In this document: positions 34,659-46,375 of the stretch, piece after piece
Numbering within the stretch: the stretch's first letter is position 1
Layout: each line of letters opens with the position of its first letter
Assembly: GCA_900088475.1 (NCBI GenBank)
Contig: FLMG01001010.1
Coordinates: forward strand, 102,588-166,587
Source: Hyphochytrium catenoides
Lineage: Eukaryota; Sar; Hyphochytriomycetes; Hyphochytriales; Hyphochytriaceae
Reading direction: 5' to 3'
Length of the DNA: 64,000 bases
Program-made: the position numbers and the translations under genes
Notes under the pieces: model-generated
Databases searched by the model: none
Seen by the model: the letters and a program-made list of their open reading frames with translations, nothing else
What the model was told of the DNA's origin: nothing

Positions 34659-37600
34659 GCCCGTGAGCGTCAATGGCACTGTCATCTTCCTCTTGAGTGG
34701 GAGAAGAAGTGGGACCGTGCGTGCTTCCTGCCTTTGGGGTCTGTCTGTTCTCATGCCACTCCATCGAGAGCTCTGAGTCCTTGTACACTCCCTTCTGAGA
34801 GAGAGCCTGACACGACCAAGGTCTTAGTACATCGTATGGGGAGACTCCCTGCTCTTGTCTGCGCTATTTCTATCCTTCTGCTTGGGTCAACAGGACGTTG
34901 CTATCTCATTGTGAACCATTCTCTAAACGTTCTGTCAACCCGAAGTTGCTAACTTCGCCTGAGGCTCTGACTTACCTTCTCCGCGCCGTATCGGTCCTTG
35001 AACTTGACAAAGAGTGCCTCTCCATCGACAGTAACAGAGTCCACCACTCCGAAAGAGTTAAAGTGCTCAATTGCTGCCGCCTCATTGCAAAGATCGGAGG
35101 GAGGATGGGAGATACGAAGAGTTGTCGAGCGCAGATCAAGAGACGTACTCCCTCTCGCTCGGCCTCGCCCTCTTCCGCGTCCCCCCGATGAAAATCTCCC
35201 TCCTCTCCCTCCCCTCCCATACGGTGCACCTCGCCCTCGCCAGGAGCCTCTATAGCTGGGAACGCTGATGCCTAAGCTCTCGGCCTCTGCTTCCAATGCC
35301 TTCAATTCCTCTTGAAGTGCGGTAGCCTCAGCCCCTTCCCCTCCTTCCGTCTCCCCGAAAGCTGTAGCTGCAGGAGCGGATGGCATCGCCGTTGTAGAGG
35401 GAGTGGAAGCTGAAAGAATGCCACCAGCCGCGTTTAGCTGCTCTTTCTTCAACAGGGTAGACAGCTGGTTGATCTTCTTCACCAAGTCGCCCTTGTCCTT
35501 CTCAGCCACGTTTGGCATCTCGTTCATTTTGTCCAATAGGCTTCTCGCTTGCTCTATCTGCTTCTTGAGCAACTCCTCTTTCTGTTTCTGTAGCTCCCTT
35601 TGCTTCTCGAGGAGTTGTCTCTTTTCCTCTAAAATTTTTGGAGCCTCTGCTGCTGCCTTTGCAGCCTGTTCTGCCCCTGTGGCACTTTCTTTCTCCTGAT
35701 CCGTTTCCCCTTGGCCCCTGACATCAGAACCGTTTCTAGCTTCCTTTCCACTCCCCTCCTCCTCGGCAGACGGGGCTCCATCTGGAGATGGGGCATATTT
35801 AGCCCATCTTACCTCAATAAAACGGTTATTGCAAACTGGCAAAGGGGACAATAAAGCCTTCTTTGCCTCCTCATGGGACGAGAATTGGACGTAGGCAAGG
35901 TTTTTCTCCGGCCTCATGGCTACGTTGACAACATTACCAAAGCGAGAAAAGTGGGCGCTTAGTTTCGTCATGTTGACGAACTTGCTGTCAATGTTCATAA
36001 CCCGAAGAGTCTTTTGCTCCTCGGGCCGAGATTCTCTCTCTTTGTCTCCGCCTGCGCCACCCTCAGGCGCCTCCGGATGAGATCTTCTTCTGCCATCTCG
36101 GCCCCTCCCTCTTCCTCCTCTATATGGAGCAAACTCCTCACGTCCCCCTCCCCAGGGTCCACGACCTGGTCCTCTTCCTCCTCTTCCCCTGTCCCCATCA
36201 TCGCCTCGCATCCCTGGCGGACCCCAGCCTCTCATGCCTGGACCCGGACCCACGGGGGGCCCAGGCATCATACGTCCTTGCATCATCCCCATACCACCCA
36301 TGTAACCCATGCCCATTCCCATTTGGGGACCAAGGACTCCTGGACGGGCATTAGGCGGCACCATTCCCCAACCAGGGCCTCTGATTCCTGGCCCCGGCAG
36401 TGCCATGGCACCTCGCATCATTGGAGGTGGAATACCGCTATTCGGTCCTCTATGGGAAGGGTTATCTGGATCATACTCTTCCTCGTAATGTGGCGGGGCT
36501 TGCATCTCCTCTCCCTCCGGTCCACCACGGGTAGGATAGCGATCCCTATCACTACCTCGCCGATCCATACCCCTTCCTCGGCCCCGACCAGTGTCTCCTC
36601 GTCGCTCTCCATAGCCACCTTTTCTACCACTACGGAGGGCCACGGGTGGAAGTTAGGTTTGAAAATAAGGTAGCGAGTCCACACTCAATCAAGGTTACAA
36701 GCTACCGCAGAACACCAAAGGACAAACTAACCTGTTATAGGAGGCAGTGTCTAAGGCGGCATACCAAAAATGATAACATCACTTACCCTCTAGTGCCTTC
36801 TCTACTCCCTCGCCGGCGGTTATGCCCATCTTCCCCTTCTCCTCTTCCCCTCTCTCTTCGGGCTGAAAGTGGGCGGTCAACCGCCTCATCATCGTTGCGG
36901 CGCCGTTTGAAATGTCTGCCTTCTTCATCGCTTCCATCTCGCTCTCGCCTCCGATAATGGGTCTCCTTCTCGTCCTATATATGGTCTTAGACCTCAAAAT
37001 TCGAAGTAGCGAAGGAAATAGAGAATGAAGAGTGAAATGAAATGATTGAAAAAGAGGCGGCAGGATAGCCAAAACCTCCGGATGACGAGGATTCGCGTCC
37101 TGGGGAAGAGCATGGTGATAGAAGAAGTCCCGAATACCTCCTCCTCTGCTTCGTCCGTAGGCTTTTGGCTGGCGGGAGCCCTTTTCTGACCTCCCTCAAG
37201 GTAGTTAAAGAGCTTGGACACGAATCCACGAGTTTCTAGGACAGCAGGATGTCAGGAAGGGCCTTCACGAAGCAGCAAACACCAGAAAGCCAAGGTAGCG
37301 ATTGGAGTGGAGAGAAATCTCTAGAACAGATACAGTGATGTGGCCAGAGAAAGAAAGGATCGGAGGGGAATAGGAAGGCTTACCGTCGCCCAGGAAGTCT
37401 GTCAATTGCTTGACAGCATCCTCTCGGTTCAGTTTAGGGTTAGATAGAAGGGCCTGAATGTACTTGGCCAGGACATCCGGGTCTGCCTCACAGCTGTACG
37501 AGACAAACAGAGCATGCCAGTCAGATAAATAGGGCGAGGCGGAATAGGGAAGAGAAGAAAGAAGCATTTTATGTGGGAATTGATAAATAGAGCAATGAGG

Positions 37601-37763
37601 GCAATGGCCTAAAAGGCAAGCGGCCGATCTTGAGCAAGAATTTATATCTCCACTTCTTTTTGGCTAGCTAGGCCACTCGTAGGCCAGCGAACTGTGCTAC
37701 CTACATTGGGCCAAGGGCATCTACTAGCCAATTCTTCACTGTAGAACTCTGCGGGTCCAACAT
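34621..37763 (-). CDS. RBM26/RBM27-like RNA-binding protein (PWI-like plus two RRMs)
   Basis: Homologues belong to the nuclear PAXT/exosome-linked RNA surveillance system. Exons 37705-37763, 37384-37493, 37138-37235, 36787-36974, 34976-36623 and 34621-34794 join in phase to about 758 residues. The N-terminus (VKNWLVDALGPICEADP, then LAKYIQALL, then FVSKLFNYLE) matches the PWI-like domain of RBM26/27. An Arg/Asp-rich linker and a Gly/Pro/Met/RGG-rich region follow, then an RRM (TLRVMNIDSKFVN, then LAYVQFSS, RFIEVRWAKY). After that come a coiled coil (residues rich in EKQRELQKQKEELLKK) and a second, degenerate RRM split by the last intron, with an acidic tail. The CCCH zinc finger found between PWI and RRM in animal RBM26/27 is not visible in these exons. 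Confidence 0.88.
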
Positions 37764-38777
37764 CTTGCCAATGGCAGTCGATATCCCGTGATCCACAGTA
37801 GATCTTGCCTAGATGGCAGTTGCAGTTTGCTCAAGCAGAGGCTACTCGTCCGTCTTGTCTAGCACTAATGACAAATGTTTGATCTCATTTGCGGCACTGA
37901 ACTTCCCAAATAGATGGGCCTTGTGAAGCTGGCAAGTTCGACAACCCACGCGTGGACTGCCTCCAGATGTTAGGCTGACTGAGTTCTGCGGAAGAGAGCA
38001 AAAGCTTGGTCAGCTTTATTGCTCAGTGGTCATCTGATGATCTTCAGAATGCACTCTGCTGATCTTCACCTATCTATATTTCACTCTCTTTGGCCGATAC
38101 TGATACATTAGACCCCGTACTCTTGTGTCTAGCGATGTCTCTGTCTCCCCTATTACTTCTCTATTTGCAGCAATGTTTGGAGCGTTATCAGCCGCAAAGG
38201 GAACGCTCAAGCTTTTGGTAGGCACAAGGTCTACTAGTCAGAGCGCAGTAGTAATATGATCAATTTCTCTTTACGGTGATATAAGGCCTGGAAAGAGTAG
38301 TATTAGACATTCACTGGCAAGAGATAAGCAGGAACTGAATTCAAAATCATGTGTGAAATGTGTTATTTGTTCCGAATAGAGCATGTCTCAATGGCGAAGT
38401 GGTATGCATCACTGCCACAGTAGGAAAGCCTGCCTACCCGAAAATAGGAACCGAGAAAGAGTCGCCGAATATACCAGCTGATTGATCCCCGTTCTCAAGA
38501 GCTTTCTTTCTTGATTCCGATGGCAGATCTTCATCTCTACTAACAGGCTTCAGAGCTTCAGAGTTCTGAGTCGCTCGAGCCCAAGTTGCCAAGTACCTCT
38601 GTTCTCTGACCGCTGAGAGTCTGTTCAGGCTGCTCGTGGGCTGCTCAATGGCAGATGCTGTGAAGAGGAAGGGACTTGCACGGAGAGAAAGACAGAAAGG
38701 TCAAAAGTCCCATACCGACATTGCAATCGGATTTGTTGGGTGGACCTTGCCAGCTGCTAAGCGTCGCAGAGGTGAAA
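37764..38777. other. Divergent intergenic region
   Basis: This 1 kb separates the starts of the RBM26-like gene (minus) and the Rab escort protein gene (plus) and should hold both promoters. No gene, repeat or clear core promoter element was recognised. Confidence 0.4.
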
Positions 38778-41700
38778 ATGAAGCTGTACGAAGAGCTGGA
38801 ACGTGAGGAGTTCGACTTCCTTATAGTCGGCACTGGGCTGGAAGAATCCCTGCTGGCAGCGTAAGGTCTTTGCTTGTTGTTAGAATGCTCATGTCCTGTG
38901 CTGACATCTCCTCCTTACGACTTGGCACAGGGCATTCAGTAGAGTGGGGGCGAAGGTCCTTCACCTTGACGAGGTCTGGTCTAATCTAAGGTTTTGGGCC
39001 TCTATGTAGCGTGGGTCTATTCGATTTTTTGAAAGGGCTGGTTCCGTTTCCTCAACCTACGGCTGCCTACTCTACATCTGCTTGTCTCTCGAGTCCCTAA
39101 CCAAGCGTTAATCCTAGGCCGACTATTATGGCTCTCAGGATGCTTCCCTTAATTTTCTCCAGCTCCAAGCTTGGATCAAAGACCACTTAGACTCTAAACA
39201 GGAAACAACGGCAGGGACAGCTTCCGGGAACGATTATCTAGACCGTTATCTACAACTCGTAGCGGAGAATCACTCAGGTCAGAAGAACGGAGATGGTTCG
39301 GCAGGAAGCATATCAAGCGTGCGTATGAGGTTGTGAGAGACTCTATAGATTAACGATTAGTGCAGGTCGAGGAAAGAATGGTGAACGTCGGCATTTGGCC
39401 TGAGCATTGGCCTCGTAAAGCTAATCTCTCTCTTTCTCTCTCTCGACCCACCTCCTCCGGCCCGGCTCACAGTCGATCAAACAACTGAAACCTGGCACCC
39501 GGCCTGTCATGGGCTTGACATCAATCGTCGACCCCTTCCACTGGTTGGGAGCGGGGCTAAAGATACTACCGAAGACTCCAGCGTCATCACACCCGTGCTC
39601 TTTGGTTATTCCCATCGGTTGGGAGTTTCCTCGATAACATCCCCTACTAAAGGCCAGTCAGGGTCCAGTTCATCGCTGACCAGGGAGGAAATCGAGAGCG
39701 TCCCACTGGGGAGAAGCCAGAAAGAATATAGGTAGACATGATGCCGATCTCTTCTCTTCCGGCCACTAGGCTTCCTTTGGTTCATAAGCTTTTCTCTCTA
39801 GACTTCTCTCATACAGTGAATTGGATGAGCCCCGACGGCAGCCTTCTCAGAGTGACGAAGCGGAGATAGAGGAAACTATATCTCCGAGCGATAGCAACCT
39901 GGGAGAGGAGCTAGGCGAGGAGAGGCGAACAAGAGATGAGGACTTTCAAGAGCTTAGGCGCCGTTCGAGATCTTTCAACATAGATTTAAGTCCTCGACTT
40001 TGTCTTTGCGGGGGCGAAATGGTAGAGAGGCTAATTGAATCGGGGATAGGTCGCTATCTTGAATTCATGATACTAGAGAAGCTCTATGTGTGCACTGAGC
40101 TACCCTCCGGAGGTAGGACCCTTGAGCTTCTCTTCCTAGGCTCCTACGTCAGTATTGGGGCTTTCCTAGCTGCATATCATTGTTTATTGGTGCTATCCTC
40201 TGTCGTAAGGAGTACACTTTAGTTTACGGTGAAGAACCGCTTTGTCTATGGCCTCACAACCTTGAACCCTTCAAGAAACCTCATCCTCAGGCGACGGTAG
40301 TGACGGCATATGGAAGGTACCCTGTTCCAAAGGTGACGTCTTCAAGAGCAAGCTGCTTTCAATGGGGGAGAAGCGGATGTTGATGAAGTTCTTGCAGTTC
40401 TGTGCGGACTACACTGAACTCTTGGCTGGAGAAGACATTGAGACAAGGTGAGGCTCTCGGGTATGCCTTTGTATTTGAGGCCGGACANNNNCTTCCTGTC
40501 CTCCCGCCTGCTCTAGAAATGAGCGGCAGTTGGCTGCAGCGCGGGCTCTTACTCGACCGCAGAATAAGAAAGGGTTGGATTTTGACGTCGAGGGCTTTGA
40601 GCACAAGCCCTTCTCGTCGTTCTTGGAGCATTGTTCGCTTAGTAAGAAGCTGCAGGACATTATCCTCTACACGGTAGCACTGTTGACAGCCAATCAAAAA
40701 CAGGTATGTTGAGGGCACTCCGAACTCTGAGCTGGGTTAACAATAGACGATGGAGAAGTTCCATGAGCGTATACTAAAGGCTGTCATAGCTCTTGGTTGC
40801 ACAATCTCTTCAGAACATCTAGGCGAATATCTCCCGTCCTTTCGACTCTTTGGGTCTTCTCCTCTGTCCTTTGCCTCTATATGTTTACCGATCTCACTAT
40901 TTGTGGCAATCCCTGTCAGGCCTACCAAGTCTCTACTCTCTCGGGTCTACGGTTACTCCGGCTCTACCTCTCCTCCATGGGAAGGTTCGGAGACAGCGGG
41001 TTAATGATATCCTCTTTTGGCTTTAGCGAGCTTCCCCAGGCCTTTTGTCGCTACAGTGCCACTTTTGGAGGCATTTACGTCCTCCAGAGACGTGTTGAGA
41101 AACTGCTTGTCCATATAGGTCAGTAATCTTTTACTAGCACCTTGAACTCTCCCTTCTGACCAACGGTTTGACAATTGGGGGGATGTACTTTATCGCTCAC
41201 TCCTGGCGCCAAAATATGCTCCATCGGAGTTAGTTCCTTCTCCTCCGATATGAGAAATTCAAGACGTAGTTCACTGGAAATTGTGATCCGCCATTTATCT
41301 TTCCTCAATGTCTATGTGTTTGATTGGCCTGCCCTGACTTCTCTTCCGCGTTACCTTTCGCTAGGAATCTCCAAAGCCGTGGCCTGTGTTACAGACCAGG
41401 GCGATGTGTTCCGAGCCAAGCACTTTGTCCTGAATGGAACCTACAAACACTCCTTTCTCTCTTCACCATCTCCTCCTCCCTCTCAAGACTCTAAACAGCG
41501 GAGGGTATTGCGGCGTATCTCGATCATCAGAAGGAGTATCAGCGCTGAGGGAGGAAGAGTGCTCTTGGTTGTTCCCCCACAAACGGTGGGGTTGGATAAC
41601 CCTCATCCGGTGCAGGTCTTGCAGCTGGATAGCAGTGTCTCTGTGTGCCCAGAAGGCATGTACGTTATATACTTGTCAACTCTGTCACAAGCAGACGAAA

Positions 41701-42149
41701 GCGAAGTTCGGAGGGGAGAGGAGATACTTCGACTGCTTACTGAGAGGCTTCTTTCATCGACATCCTCTACCGTTGAGAGTGGCGAGGAGACCCAAGAGCT
41801 GTGGCATGTAACTTTCAGTGCCGAGGTTCATTCCGCAGGAGAAACACTTTCTCTTCCCCATAATGTCTTCCTTAGCTGTGGCAATGCCTCTGATGACCCA
41901 GCGGTCATCAGAAGTTCAACCGCAGCGAAACCAGAGGAATCGGCATCCAGACAACCTTTCTCCGTTCATTGTGAAGAGGCGATGTCTCTTGCCAAGGAAC
42001 TCTTTCATGCGTTCTACCCCCAAGAAGAATTTTTGTCCAAATCTTTCAGCGCATCGCAGGCGGAGGCAGAAGAGGCGGACGAAGAGGGTAAGCTTGTAAT
42101 GGAGGTCGCTTCTTTGGTCTCGGCCGCTAGGACAGAGGCAGACGAATAA
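38778..42149 (+). CDS. Rab escort protein / component A of Rab geranylgeranyltransferase
   Basis: REP presents newly made Rab GTPases to the prenyltransferase and belongs to the GDI superfamily. The start is ATG 38778. Exons 38778-38860, 38931-38973 and 39118-39318 give the FAD-like fold start ([39 protein letters not shown]). Later exons show [17 protein letters not shown] with [18 protein letters not shown] with [12 protein letters not shown], then [18 protein letters not shown], all REP/GDI signature blocks. The long last exon (to 42149) follows the REP C-terminus ([18 protein letters not shown]). A Ser/Thr/Glu-rich insert of about 150 residues (39478-39900) sits where REP, not GDI, has its insertion, which supports REP. 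A four-base gap (40488-40491) lies in an intron. Some middle exon borders are approximate. Confidence 0.9.
40488..40491. other. Assembly gap (4 N)
   Basis: Four undetermined bases lie within an intron of the Rab escort protein gene, just upstream of the exon that starts near 40517. The reading frame is not affected. Confidence 0.95.
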
Positions 42150-42366
42150 GGCCAGGGAGGGCCAATCCTGATAGATAATAGCTGTAAATAGCTGTAAGGG
42201 ATAAGCCACTTGGACACAGGTCTTCACGTGTACCTGCACTCTGCAGTAGTCCGAGTCGCCAACGAAACAAGAGTGGAGAGAGGAAGTGAATTCAAAATAA
42301 CGCTCTTTGCTTGGCCCCGCCCTTTCTCCCTGTTCTTCTTTGTTCTAAATAATGATATGATGTTAT

Positions 42367-44689
42367 TTATTTACCCTTAGTGCTTACAGGGCCAGAGCCC
42401 AGGAGGACGTTCGCCAACCCTCTCAGGCAAGAAGAGTACTCCTGCAGTACAGCTCTTTCCTGGTTGCAATAAAGGGCGGATAGCGTACCCTGTTCCCTGC
42501 TGATGACAGTTTCTGACGATGACTTGGGCGAGGTGTTGTCCAAGTCCTCTTCCTCACACAGAAGCATGTTGGTGGTAGGAGAGGGTGGCCTGACTGGGGC
42601 ATTGCCTGGAGAGAAAGACGTCATTATCCAGTCAAACTCCACGACAGCTAGCGCTCCCGCAGTGCTGGCGTGCGCGCATCCCGCGGCTCTCTGCTACTAT
42701 TTTGGTGCGGATCTGGTTGCTCACTACTTTGCCAAGACCAACCCGCACTCACTTCCCTTCTTACCTGGTGCCGCTCTTGCTGAAGCTTTGTCTCTATGCC
42801 CCGAAGCTCCTGTCTCAATCTTGGCGGTTCCACCCTCCCTTGCTTGGACTTCTGTGACCTTTCTCTTGGCACTGCCGTCTGCCTCTTCTCTAGCTCTTTT
42901 GCGGCCAGTTTCACTCTCTTCTCTGGCCCTTCGTAGTTCAACTTCTGCTGCATGTAGCAGTACATCACATAAATTATCTAATGTCGAGTCTCTTACTGCT
43001 CCTGTCAAGGGAGAGGGGCGACTGTGGTCTGCAGGGTTTGGCATGGGAATCCTGCATTGACCGAAGGTTAGAAAAGACTTCTATTCGAGACTTTTGGAGA
43101 CCGCTATGGAATGATGAACATGGAAAAAGACAATTCCGGTAGATCGTAGTGCTTGACGGTCGGTATACATCCGGAAGGCGACACACACTGACATTTCTTG
43201 AGTGATGAGAAAAGCAGAACGTAGGAATAAAAGGCAATAGAAGTTCTTCTGTCGCTTGCCTTGGGTTGAAGACAAAGGAAGCGATCGGAGTCCTCCGATC
43301 TGGATGAAGAAGGAGAGGGATTGAGGAGATTGGAGCCACAGCATTGACAGCCCCAGCCTGTCCAGCAGTGGCCACCCCAAGCCTAACAGCTTCGGCATTG
43401 AGTCCCTCCTACGTCCACGACCCACGCAGTGACACGAAGAGTCAGTGAGGGCTTACAGGGCTCTCTCATCGACATAACGTGCAAGTGTGCTAAGGGAAGT
43501 ACAGGCGAGGAACAGCAATGTTGACGAGACCCAGGAAGAGGAAAGGCGAGGCAACAGAAACAGAGACAAGGGCTCTCACCACTTTGGGCTTCTTATAGGG
43601 CGAGGGTGAGGGTGTCGCTCCTGTCCCTCTGCCAAAGTCAGCTAGCTCTACGGCGTGGGAGCGCTCAGGACACCCCTCAAAGTTCTTACAGTCCTGACAT
43701 TTGCAGTTCTCAGAGCAGAAAACTCCGTTCTGAAAGCACTCACAATATTTCTTGAGACAGTTGGATTTCTTGCAATGGCAACCCTTTGAGTGCTTGATGG
43801 CTGAGTGGGAAAAAGAAAAGGATAGAGGACAGCAAAAGGATCAGCGCATCCACAAACAGGGAGAACTCTAAAAGACCGACACCCATAGAGAAACAGATAG
43901 AAAACGAATCTGATAGAAAACGCATGGATAGTGAGGCTAGGATGTTCCTACACTGACCTGAAAGAGCGTTTCCCGCTGGGCTGAGAGTTGGTGGGAAGAT
44001 TGCAACGGGGAAAACCCAGGAAGATGGACGGCGTCAGATCATGAAGAAAGCTAGATGCTTTTCCTACTTCTATACGAGATAAGTACTCTATCTACCTTGA
44101 TGAGATCTTAGGTCTAAAGGCCGAAGGGTTTCTATCCAGCGTTGCTTGGATTGCCTCTTTCCGAATATTCTCATATTTCTGCGCGCGCAGATATATGCGC
44201 ACATGGCAGAAGCACTCAGTAAACGAGAGAGACAGAGAGAGAAGTAGCTCCACCAGATGGGGCGGATGAGGCGGATAGACTAGACAGGAAATGGTATATC
44301 AGAGAGAGGAAGGTACAGAGAGAGACACTACGTCGGAGGGCAGACGTATAGAGTTAGGGGAAAGATTTTAACATGAACCCCCGCAACAAGCAGTGTCGAG
44401 TGATGGAAAGGCAGGACGCCCCGATTCAAGTGACACCACCTCAGTCTAGACACAGACCACCATAGACCGTGCTTACCTCGTTGTTGAAACAGTTGGCGCA
44501 ATTGCACGTCTTTAGGCAGTAGACTCCAGCCGCAAAGCATTCACAATAGAGCTTCAGACAGTTACTCTTCTTGCAATTACACTGCCGCTTCTTTGCTGAA
44601 TCTACAAGTGAGACCGGCGTCGCCTGGTAACCGGCTGAGCTCTGTGAGAGAGATGTTCTTTTCTGCGGAGTGAGGAGTTTCGGCTCCAT
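42367..44689 (-). CDS. LIN54/tesmin/TSO1-type CXC (CRC) DNA-binding protein
   Basis: CRC proteins bind CHR-like TTYRAA sites; LIN54 is the DNA-binding part of the MuvB/DREAM cell-cycle complex. Both Cys-rich repeats are present: the first in exon 44477-44689 ([18 protein letters not shown], then CNCANCFNN) and the second in exon 43580-43800 ([17 protein letters not shown], then CKCQDCKN). Exon 44096-44178 carries the conserved spacer ([17 protein letters not shown]). A short exon (about 43954-43977) links it to the second repeat in phase. Downstream, a helical Arg/Glu-rich part (about 42750-43020) and a last exon (42367-42605) with the family-like tail [14 protein letters not shown] end the protein. 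The first CXC starts only about 35 residues from the ATG, so the N-terminal region is very short. The join between 43580 and 43020 is unresolved. Confidence 0.88.
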
Positions 44690-46375
44690 CCTCTTGGTCT
44701 ACCTTGTCTTCTCGACTCTGTCTCCTCTTTCTAGGATTTACCCTTTAGCGCTCTCTAGGAAAGAGTAACCGACATCTGTCGATCTACGATGCTCTCGTCC
44801 TTATTCAGTCCAGCATTTTCAGAGCAGAGGCCCAAGCAGCAGACACCCATCACTGCAAGTACAAAGTGGAGGAGAGTCTGAGGCCAAAGGTCGGTGCTCT
44901 TCGTAGCTGAGAAGATCGCAATGGAGACCTCGCAGATTTTCAGAGGAAACAGGGTAGTTCCGTCCAACGCCGCAGGTTCCGCTTCTTCCTGTTACTTCGT
45001 CGCTGGCTTTCCAGACTGTGCTAAAAGCTGTAAGAGCAGGTCAACTTGAGAGCTGCGGTTGCTTGTCAGAGGAAGTGGAGCCAATGAAGAGAGGAAGCAA
45101 GCCAAAAGCGTTCTTCGTTGCTTCTGATGGAGCTTCGTTCTCATCGCCGAAAGAGCGCAAGCGCTGAATTATGGCTCATCCATCGCGCCTGCACTCCCAT
45201 GTCGTGCCTCTCTGCAGTCCAAGTCTAGTAGTTATACTAGGGTTCTCTGCGCTCTGTCTCGTCATGCATCTGGACTGATTTCACTGCGTTGGAGCAAACT
45301 GTCTCAACTCTCAACCACTTTCTTGTATCTCTTGCGCATGGAACCATCATCTCGGCAATCTTTTTCTTTGCTGTTCCCCTAGGATCCGGCTTCTCTGTAT
45401 GATCGCAAAGCCACTCTGTCTCAGGACCTCATGTCCTGCTGCATTAGCCTGCCCTTTCTTGCTGTCATGAGACTGCCACTTCATATTTCAAACGAGACGG
45501 GTAGGGAGCCTTTGACCCAGTGTATAAAGTATGGGGAGGATGGGCGCGACACTCAACTATTACTAAGGTAGTAATCAGTCAATACTTATTCTGCAATGAG
45601 AAATAGGACAATATTAGGCTTTTAGACTTAGGAAAGGAGTACGCTTTAGCACGAAGGGCAGCTTTATAAGGTTATCGGCATTATCAATATCATAGCTCCA
45701 ACTACGTGACACTTGCTAATAGCGTGAACGCGAATATCTCCATGATTACTGAGAAATTGCTGGCCAACTTCTGACATCGTCAAAGCTCTCTGATGCCATC
45801 AGAACCGCGCCTTGGTCGTCGGCGCTTGGTAAACCGATTCGTCATCGCCTTTGAATCCAGCTGAGTGTGAGCTTGGCAAGGCATGGCAGGTTGTTTAGAC
45901 TCCAGTTCCTCGGTATGCCCAGCATTATACTGCTATCCAAGGGCGCTGAGTTATAGGTGGGGAGAGTAGGAGCTAGGAGACAGGGACTGGGGGGGTAATT
46001 TTGAAGCATTTTGTGGATGTTTTGCGTCTATTGTTTGTCTGGTAGGTGAGTATATGTACTGTCTATGATAGTCTATGTCTGCCGGCAGCAACAGCGCTTA
46101 GGAAGATGCATTTGGACCGCCTTTCTACATGCCAAACCGCCGAGGAGAAGCAGGTGGCAAAGCTCTAGTGAGTGACAGCGCCTGTATGTGCGCTGGAGAC
46201 TAGCTTGTAGTACTTGGATAGAACTCCAGTGGTAAATTGGGGTTGATGAGGCTTCTTCCTCAATTGGCGGTCTGCAAGCTCCTCCTTTGAGACCTAGATT
46301 CCAAACAGGGGTAAGCTTGGTCTGTCTACTCTCCCGGTCTCTCTGCGCCATTTGCTATGCATCCCGGAGCTCCCT
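44690..46375. other. Intergenic stretch
   Basis: This 1.7 kb lies between the start of the CXC gene and the 3' end of the dehydratase gene, both minus. Nothing recognisable as a gene, RNA or repeat was found. The part next to 44690 is presumably the CXC promoter. Confidence 0.35.

Noticed and set aside
36014-36673. Open frame of 219 codons on the plus strand
   Set aside because: It is the antisense shadow of the Gly/Pro/Arg-rich exon of the RBM26-like gene; strong GC bias keeps the opposite frame open.
42503-43060. Open frame of 185 codons on the plus strand
   Set aside because: It is antisense to the Arg/Glu-rich and last exons of the CXC gene, which carry the family-like C-terminus.
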